64,000 bases of DNA from Acestrorhynchus altus. Taxonomy: Eukaryota > Chordata > Actinopteri > Characiformes > Acestrorhynchidae. The DNA lies in contig CM067522.1 of assembly GCA_034509495.1 (NCBI GenBank), positions 5,885,148 through 5,949,147 on the forward strand. The letters run 5' to 3'. Of the stretch, positions 58,370 to 64,000 are shown piece after piece. Position 1 is the first letter of the stretch. Every line of letters starts with the position of its first letter. A program made the translations under genes and the position numbers. The notes beneath the pieces are model-generated. The model worked only from the letters and a program-made list of their open reading frames with translations, had not been told where the DNA came from and did not search any database.

Positions 58370-59850
58370 ACGAGTGAGTCAAAACCAAAGTAAAGAGAAG
58401 ATGCAAAAAAAAACCCTTCTTTCCCTCCATAATCATGGGGAACATCAGGTCTCTTGGCAACAAGGCTGCTATTCCAGATATTCCGGACTCTCAAATGGTC
58501 TCAAATACCAGCTCATAGACTTGGCAAAGACACCAAATGGAAAAGCAGTGGGATTGCAGTGGGAGTGCAGATGGTGTCATCGAGCACACTGTTGCCCAGA
58601 TGTTGAAGTTTATATTTGTATTACCTGCTAAGGGAGTTTGTGGTTGCCATTTTTTTGTTGTTGTGTACCTAACTGTGCAGAAGGAGCTGAAGGTGAGACT
58701 GAAGTAGAGGAAAGAGGCCTACCAATGGACGCTGAGACAGAACAACAATGCAAAGGAGGTTTGGGTTGGTGTAAAGAAAAAAAACAGTGCTAAACTGTGG
58801 GGGACAGTTTGGATGCCAACTAGCTGAATGTGTTTTTTAACAGGTTAAGAATGTTATCAGCCACCTCCAGTAGCTGTAGCCTTATCCCTCACCACTGCTG
58901 TCTCCACATTCATATTCACACACCCCACCCCCCTTAAAAGGGTGACCTCTACCATTATCCAATGATGTTCACCCACCTCTAGAGGTGACAAACAACCAGG
59001 TGAAGAGACAGTGAGAGTAGCTCAAATTGGGCAAGGTGGCCAGACCACATGGAATCAGCCCAAGAGAGGGTCTGTGCCACTCAGCTGAGAGGGATTCTTC
59101 ATTTATGCTGAGTCTGAAGCATCCTGTCTGGTATCTATATGTCACTTCTCTCAGTGACTTCAGACCAGTGGCCCTTACATCTCACTTCATGAAGGTCCTG
59201 GAAAGCCTGGTGCTGCTACATTTCAGAACTTAGGTCAGACCTCCTGCACTTTGCTTATCAATAACAGGTTGGTGTGGATGATGCATCAATCTTTCAAATG
59301 CAGAAAGCATGAGAACCACAGTGAGAATCACTTCCTTCGACTTCTCGAGTGCATTTAACACCATTCAACCTTTCATGCTTGGGGGAACAAAAACATCCAT
59401 GTGGTGCAATGATAACCTGGGTCCTGGACTACTCAGTTGGGAGTCAGTTGGTCAGATCTTCTGGTCTGCAGTTCTGAAGCACTGCAGGGAACTGCACTCT
59501 CCTTCCTCTTCACCCTGTACATCACTGACCTCCTGTACAGGTCAGAAGTGAGGCTGTGTACATGAAGGGGATGAACAGACTCCATTTTCTGAGGAAGCTC
59601 AGGTTCTTCAATGTGTGCAGCAATATGCTGACCATCTTCTTCCAATCTGTTGTTGCAGGTGCTGTCTTTTGATAGCAGCTTGCATGGGAGGCTGCATCAA
59701 AAGATGACCATTAATCTGACCAATAAGGCTGGCTCTGTTTTGTTATGCTCTCTGGAGAGTTTTGAAGACTTTCAACAAACTGACCACTATACTGGACAAT
59801 ACATCTCATCCCCTCCATCATTTACTGGTTAAGCAAGGGAGTCAGCAACA
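58370..59850 (+). pseudogene. L2-like LINE ORF2, heavily decayed
   Basis: Pieces of an L2-type ORF2 appear in order on the plus strand in different frames. SLHNHGEH overlaps another frame reading LPSIIMGNIRSLGNK (about 58420-58465), the start of the endonuclease. KLGKVARPHGISPREG (59015-59075) and SLSDFRPVALTSHFMKVLES (59146-59205) lead into reverse transcriptase. SFDFSSAFNTIQP (59335-59373) holds RT motif A with its catalytic Asp. LSFLFTLYITDLLYRSEV (about 59500-59550) is followed at once by KGMNRLHFLRKLRFFNVCS (59570-59625), so the segment with the FADD/YADD-type motif C is deleted. LINE L2 ORF2 is about a thousand codons; here it is about half that. Non-functional. Confidence 0.82.
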
Positions 59851-60155
59851 GACTCATTCAGTGATCACACTACAACTCCTTGTCACTGTGTCGGGACATT
59901 ATCACATTCTGAGCCACTAACAGAACGTGCTCACTCAGCATGGCAGAGTAATGTCTATGACTATGGCCAGTAACGATGGCTGGACATTATTACTCCTATT
60001 CAATCATTGCACTGACATGTTATTTTCACTTTATCTACATATATACATAACAGACAGACTTGCTGAATTGGAGGATATTATTTCACTTCTATTCATATCT
60101 CTTTGCACAGACTATATTCATATATCGTGAGCAGTAATGGCTGGACATTACTACT
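59851..60155 (+). mobile_element. probable 3' untranslated region of the L2-like LINE
   Basis: The phrase ATGGCTGGACATTA occurs twice (59977 and 60137), each followed by similar (T)-(A)-rich wording: CTCCTATTCAATCATTGCAC after the first and, beyond the inserted LTR, CTTTTATTCATATCACTTTG after the second. This looks like an internally repeated LINE 3' end, and it resumes after the LTR until about 60760. The attribution follows from position. Confidence 0.5.
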
Positions 60156-60590
60156 TGTCAGATTAGTGAGCAGGACAAAGACTAGGGAAGGGGAGGGAAA
60201 TGCTGGGGTAGAGGATTTAATGTAAATAAACACGAGGAACAAATCAAAAATGAGACAGGCTGATAAACACTGAACAAAGGCCTGACAGACACAAACACTG
60301 ATAAACAAAACTAACAAACCTGTAGAGAGACAGGACTGACAGAAGCTAACCATTTCAGAAACAAAAGCACTGACAAAGACAGGCTGAGACATTGACCACA
60401 CCTGGGACATGATAACGAAGGGGCAGGCTTACAAATGAGACACAGCCGGGAATGAGCGGAAGGAGGGAGGAGACAAGGACAAAACAAACACAACCCATGT
60501 GCTTAGGAGCACATGGGGACAAATAACAACAAGGAAGACCGGAGGTGAACCAAGGAAGGTGAACAGGACTGACAAGTGACAGACATGACA
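60156..60590 (-). mobile_element. solo LTR, family L copy 3, with perfect 5-bp duplication
   Basis: 435 bp starting TGTCAGATTAG and ending GACATGACA, flanked by CTACT at 60151-60155 and CTACT at 60591-60595. TGTCA/TGACA inverted ends and TG...CA termini are those of an LTR. Shares ACACCTGGGACATGATAA, GGAGGAGACAAGGACAAAA and CCCATGTGCTTAGGAGCACA with copy 1. About 25 bases containing the TATA-like box of copy 1 are missing near 60395, so the promoter is likely dead. ATTAAA on the minus strand near 60220 could be a polyadenylation signal. No internal region remains. Confidence 0.88.
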
Positions 60591-60595
60591 CTACT

Positions 60596-60887
60596 CTTTT
60601 ATTCATATCACTTTGCAAAGACAATATATCACATGTTCATCACATCTTGCCTATATATTTTTGCTCAGACACTATACATGTATATTTCTTTGGTACTGTA
60701 TTGGTCCTGCACTGTTTCTGCATAATGTTTATGCAATTACATTCTACACATTTAATATTTATAATGCCACATATTTGTTATATCTCAAAAGTTTGTTTAT
60801 AGGACCAGTGATACCTTTTCATACGAACTCTTTCAATGCATTTGAGTTTAAACCACAATGTAATAAACTAAACAGTCCCTCTCTATA
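60596..60887 (+). other. continuation of LINE 3' region, then unique DNA
   Basis: CTTTTATTCATATCACTTTG and TTTTTGCTCAGACACTATAC continue the LINE 3'-like wording that the LTR interrupted, fading into unique sequence by about 60760. Confidence 0.45.
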
Positions 60888-61130
60888 CTACTACATCTCA
60901 AAAAATTAGAATACTATGAAAAAATTAATCACATTTAAAGTGAGATGTTTCAAGCTTTTTGCCACCCACCGATGAGAGAAGTCTGAGAGAAAGTGAAAAT
61001 TGCCAATGCTATCTCTAACCATGTTCTTCCTGAGTATCTCACACTTAGTGCGATGCTGGCTGGCACAGGCATCTGTCAGCCATTAATTCGGAGCTGGGGA
61101 CATGGTGCCCAGTGATCCCACTGCTTTCCC
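60888..61130 (+). repeat. AAATTAGAATA-type dispersed repeat
   Basis: Starts CTACATCTCAAAAAATTAGA followed by ATACTATGAAAAAATTAAT and GAGATGTTTCAAGC, the wording of a common fish repeat end, also seen at 35785. The extent to 61130 is uncertain. Confidence 0.5.
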
Positions 61131-61476
61131 AGGTGTTTCTAAAATGTTTCTCATGAGATTGTGTTTTTGCTTCATTTATTGTTATTTTGTTATTATTATT
61201 TATTTATTATTTTTGTCAATGTGTTTATTGTGTTTTGCAGTTTAAGAACACCAGTCAATGATGTTGAAGATCACTGGTTATGGTTTAAATGTACTGTTGA
61301 ATGCTGTATGGAATACAGAGTGATGGACATCTGTAGTCAAAATGCAGCATGTGTCAAAGAGTGAGATAAGCTGAGAGAAATGTGCTTGCTACCAGGAGAG
61401 ATGGACTGTTCCACACACTCTTCAGAAAGGTCCGGGAAAGACACATATCAGGTTTTGAGAGTACAGGCCGATGGTG

Positions 61477-61477
<1 letters not shown>
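61131..61477. other. non-coding, no clear feature
   Basis: AT-rich unique DNA. Confidence 0.5.

Positions 61478-61525
<48 letters not shown>
61478..61525. repeat. (CA)n microsatellite
   Basis: About 23 uninterrupted CA units. Confidence 0.97.
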
Positions 61526-61527
<2 letters not shown>

Positions 61528-61944
61528 GTCAAGAAGTGACATAAAGTTAGTTCCATACAGAACAGAATTCGGAACAGGATTTTGGAATTCAAGATGTGAT
61601 GTAAGTACAGACTTTATTTCATAGCATTACATATATTAAGTCCTTCCATTTTCACAGGCTCAAAAGTATTTGGACAACTGACTGATAAGCATAGCCAGGT
61701 GTGGCCTGTTACCTCAATACTCCATGAGAAATTAAGGATAAAAAAGATCTTGTGTCTGCTGGCCAAAGAGGTGAGAAAGGAAGCAAAGCTGATAAAAAAC
61801 AAGAAGTAGTTTTCTAGTCCATTGAATTTTGCATTTAAATGCAGAGGGTTCACTAGTGTTACGATGCAAACCATTGGTAACACTAGAGAATATAAAGCAC
61901 AGAGTAAATAACCTGATCTAATCTTTTAAAAAGCTCAAGAGATT
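61526..61944. other. non-coding, no clear feature
   Basis: Unique DNA. Confidence 0.5.
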
Positions 61945-62590
61945 ATTTGGGTCACCTATTATTTGGTGGGTCATTCTCAGCAGTACAGTACATGGTGGTG
62001 GCGTATTAGTGTTGCCCTTGTGTGAATACATCAGACACAGCAGTGCTTCTGGAGTGTTTAAACACTGTGTGCATTCACTGTCCACTCTATTACATGCCCC
62101 TACCGAGTGAATTCACCTTGTAGATGTTAATTCTGCAATGTTAAGGGAGCAGCTGTGGTCTGGTGGTTACGGAACCAGGCTTGTGACTGGACGGTTGTGT
62201 TTCGAATCCCAGAACTGGCAGGACATGACTGAAGTGCGCTTGAGCAAGACACTGAACTCCTTGGGTGCTGAGGATAGGGTTTCCCACCACTAGTGTGTAT
62301 GTGTGTATCACTGTGTGTGGGTGGGTAAAATGTGGAGGTCAAATTCCTGTGTGTGCACAGCACAGTGGGTCAAATGAGTATAATTACTTACATACTTATT
62401 TACTATAAGCCCTTCTGTTGCTGCACGGTTTGTGTCGGTCATGCTCTAGTCCTTCATCAGTTAACACTGATTAGTGGACTATTCTCTTTCCAGAAGTGAC
62501 ACTAAGGTGTTAAAAAACTCCTCAGCACTGCTGTGACCAATCCACTTCTACCATCACAATGCCATCATTTCAGTATAACTGCAGTTCTGA
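61945..62590 (-). mobile_element. non-autonomous DNA element, family D copy 2, split by a SINE
   Basis: Minus-strand order: GTTTTTTAACACCTTAGTGT (62500-62520), then after the SINE, GGGCATGTAATAGAGTGGAC, GTGTTTAAACACTCCAGAAG, CAGTGCT-CTGTGTCTGATG, CGCCACCACCATGTACTGTA and CTGAGAATGACCCACC. This is the family seen at 29780-30014 in the other orientation. The SINE at 62145-62391 separates the two halves. Confidence 0.65.
62145..62391 (+). mobile_element. tRNA-derived SINE, type V, inserted in family D element
   Basis: GGGAGCAGCTGTGGTCTGGT and GGTTACGG form the box A region; GTTTCGAATCCC (62199-62210) is box B. Next come AGGACATGACTGAAGTGCGC, TTGAGCAAGACACTGAACTC, TAGTGTGTATGTGTGTATCA and GGTCAAATTCCTGTGTGTGC. 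Both halves of the interrupted element flank it, which fixes the insertion order. Confidence 0.85.
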
Positions 62591-62600
62591 GAACCAGTTA

Positions 62601-62616
62601 GTACAAATGTATTATA

Positions 62617-62650
<34 letters not shown>

Positions 62651-62654
62651 TATA

Positions 62655-62699
<45 letters not shown>

Positions 62700-62799
62700 A
62701 ACAACAACAACAACAACAACAACAATAATAATAATAATAATAATAATAATAATTATTATTATTACTATTATTACTATTATTATAATTATACATTTGTAC
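62601..62799. repeat. palindromic triplet-repeat tract
   Basis: (ATT)n at 62613-62697, (AAC)n at 62698-62724, (AAT)n at 62725-62752, then (ATT)n again to about 62782. The flanks are themselves inverted: GTACAAATGTAT at 62601 and ATACATTTGTAC at 62788, each followed or preceded by TAATTAT. The whole 200-base block can fold into a long hairpin. Confidence 0.92.
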
Positions 62800-64000
62800 C
62801 AATTGGTTTAGAATATTGTGTTGGGAGAGGAAGGTAAGAACAAAACCCTGGACTGAAAGAAATGTGGGTAAACTGAGTTACAGTTGACTGGCCTGAGAAC
62901 ACCTCTACTTAGTAAAGATAATATTGAGACTGGAGACTATTAATTCAAGATCCTGAGACTGCACTGGGAGTAATCCAACATGAGTCCACACACTAGAGAC
63001 ATGTACCTTGTCACATAGTGGCAAAGGGAAAAGTATGAGGCTTCAGAAAGGCAGAATACAGCGCATTCAGTCCTGCGTGGGTAAGGTTGCAGAAATAAAG
63101 AGGGCTGAGAGACATTAGGAGGATTTAGAGCATTTGCCGGCAGCTCAGACCTGGTTAAGAAACTAATACCTCACTTAAGCACCTGCAGGGCTAAAGCACA
63201 GATCCTGTTCATGCATCTATCTCTGCCACACATACCTTAAGGAGGAGGAAAGAAGAAGGGAAAAAATAGGGAGGAAGAAGAGATGCCTTTTGTCTGTGCT
63301 CTGTTTTCATAAAGCTCACAACAGCTAATCGATAGTCATCTCCACTTCCCAATTTAAAACAAGTGCATAAAAGTTCTCCACTTTAACAATGTTAAAGCAA
63401 TATAATAAACCATTTTAGAATAACTGTTTGAAAATTGTTCAGATGCTCCACTGATGTGTAAAAGGGAGAATAGCTTCTCTATCTTTGCTACTCCAGGCAT
63501 GGCATGCTGCACAATGGAACTTGGCAGAGAGCAGGAAAAAACTCACAAAACTATCTACTCTGTCCCAATATTTCTACCACTCTACTCTGTTTCAGCATTT
63601 CTAGTTACAACTCTTTCTGCTAAAAGTCTAAAATGTATGTCCCAAGGATGTCCTTTTACTGGTGTTTTAGGAGCACTAATTACAATTCCAACTGTAGTGG
63701 AGGTGCAGGAGCAAGAAAACATCTATCATAAGCATCTCTCATAATTATCCCAGTAGCTTGTCATCACTATCCCTTGCTAGATACTCACACCTCAGAATTT
63801 ATTGAAGATAGGATGGAAGAGAGATGATGCTAAATATAGGGATGTTGTGCAAATACTGATTTTGTTCTTGTCAGTGATTTCACCTTCCAACAGGACAAAA
63901 CCTACTGCTACTCAAGCAGTTTAAGGAAAAATATGTAAAATCTATGAGGACACTTCATTACCGCATGCAGTATGGGGAAAGAATTAACAGCATTTAAAAA
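62800..64000. other. non-coding, no clear feature
   Basis: Unique DNA. A purine-rich stretch is at 63238-63285 (GGAGGAGGAAAGAAGAAGGG). A 96-codon open frame at 63454-63744 matches no family I know. Confidence 0.5.

Noticed and set aside
60093..60624. Minus-strand frames of up to 105 codons
   Set aside because: They are read from the pyrimidine-rich strand of the solo LTR, as in the other LTR copies.
62195..62212. tRNA gene suggested by TTTCGAATCCC
   Set aside because: Same reason: SINE head, with repeated relatives elsewhere in the window.

Overview
This window looks like non-coding nuclear DNA from a teleost fish. It is AT-rich, full of microsatellites, and carries decayed Tc1-type DNA transposons, L2-like and RTE/Rex3-like LINE fragments, tRNA-derived SINEs including a DANA-type copy, and three related solo LTRs. 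Several dispersed repeats resemble ones I associate with otophysan fishes (catfish, characins, electric fish); that narrower placement is inference from memory. I found no host protein-coding gene, tRNA, rRNA or CRISPR array. Every reading frame with recognisable protein similarity belongs to a transposon. The window is therefore a gene desert or the inside of a very large intron.

Layout. 1-4243: mostly unique DNA. 4244-7328: two neighbouring Tc1 elements; the second has well-preserved inverted ends but a transposase that lost its catalytic glutamate. 8-10.4 kb: old repeat debris and an RTE/Rex3-like LINE 3' end with its (GATG)n tail. 12.5-18 kb: a solo LTR, a Tc1 element split by a second LTR, and another Tc1 relative. 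18-25 kb: mostly unique, with homeobox-type AT motifs and two Tc1 remnants. 25.5-30 kb: microsatellites, a non-autonomous Tc1, copy A of an unassigned repeat family (here called U) interrupted by a SINE, and retroposon tails. 31.4-33.1 kb: a near-identical inverted duplication of about 157 bp around an L2 fragment. 35-41 kb: a long CTTT/CTAT tract, U copy B, Tc1 pieces, a 30-bp minisatellite and a DANA-type SINE with 13-bp target-site duplications. 41-49 kb: largely unique, with candidate conserved non-coding blocks. 49-56 kb: four SINEs. 57.6-62.8 kb: U copy C, a decayed L2-like LINE, a solo LTR with a perfect 5-bp duplication, a DNA element split by a SINE, and a palindromic triplet-repeat tract. 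62.8-64 kb: unique.

The genes do not work together as a pathway, because what remains are transposon relics. What can be read is insertion order (LTR into Tc1, SINE into family U, SINE into DNA element, LTR into or next to L2 3' sequence). The least explained signals are repeat family U with its CRE/AP-1-like sites and TATA box, the inverted duplication at 31.5-33.1 kb, and the 30-bp minisatellite. No computation or database search was possible; all similarities are by eye.
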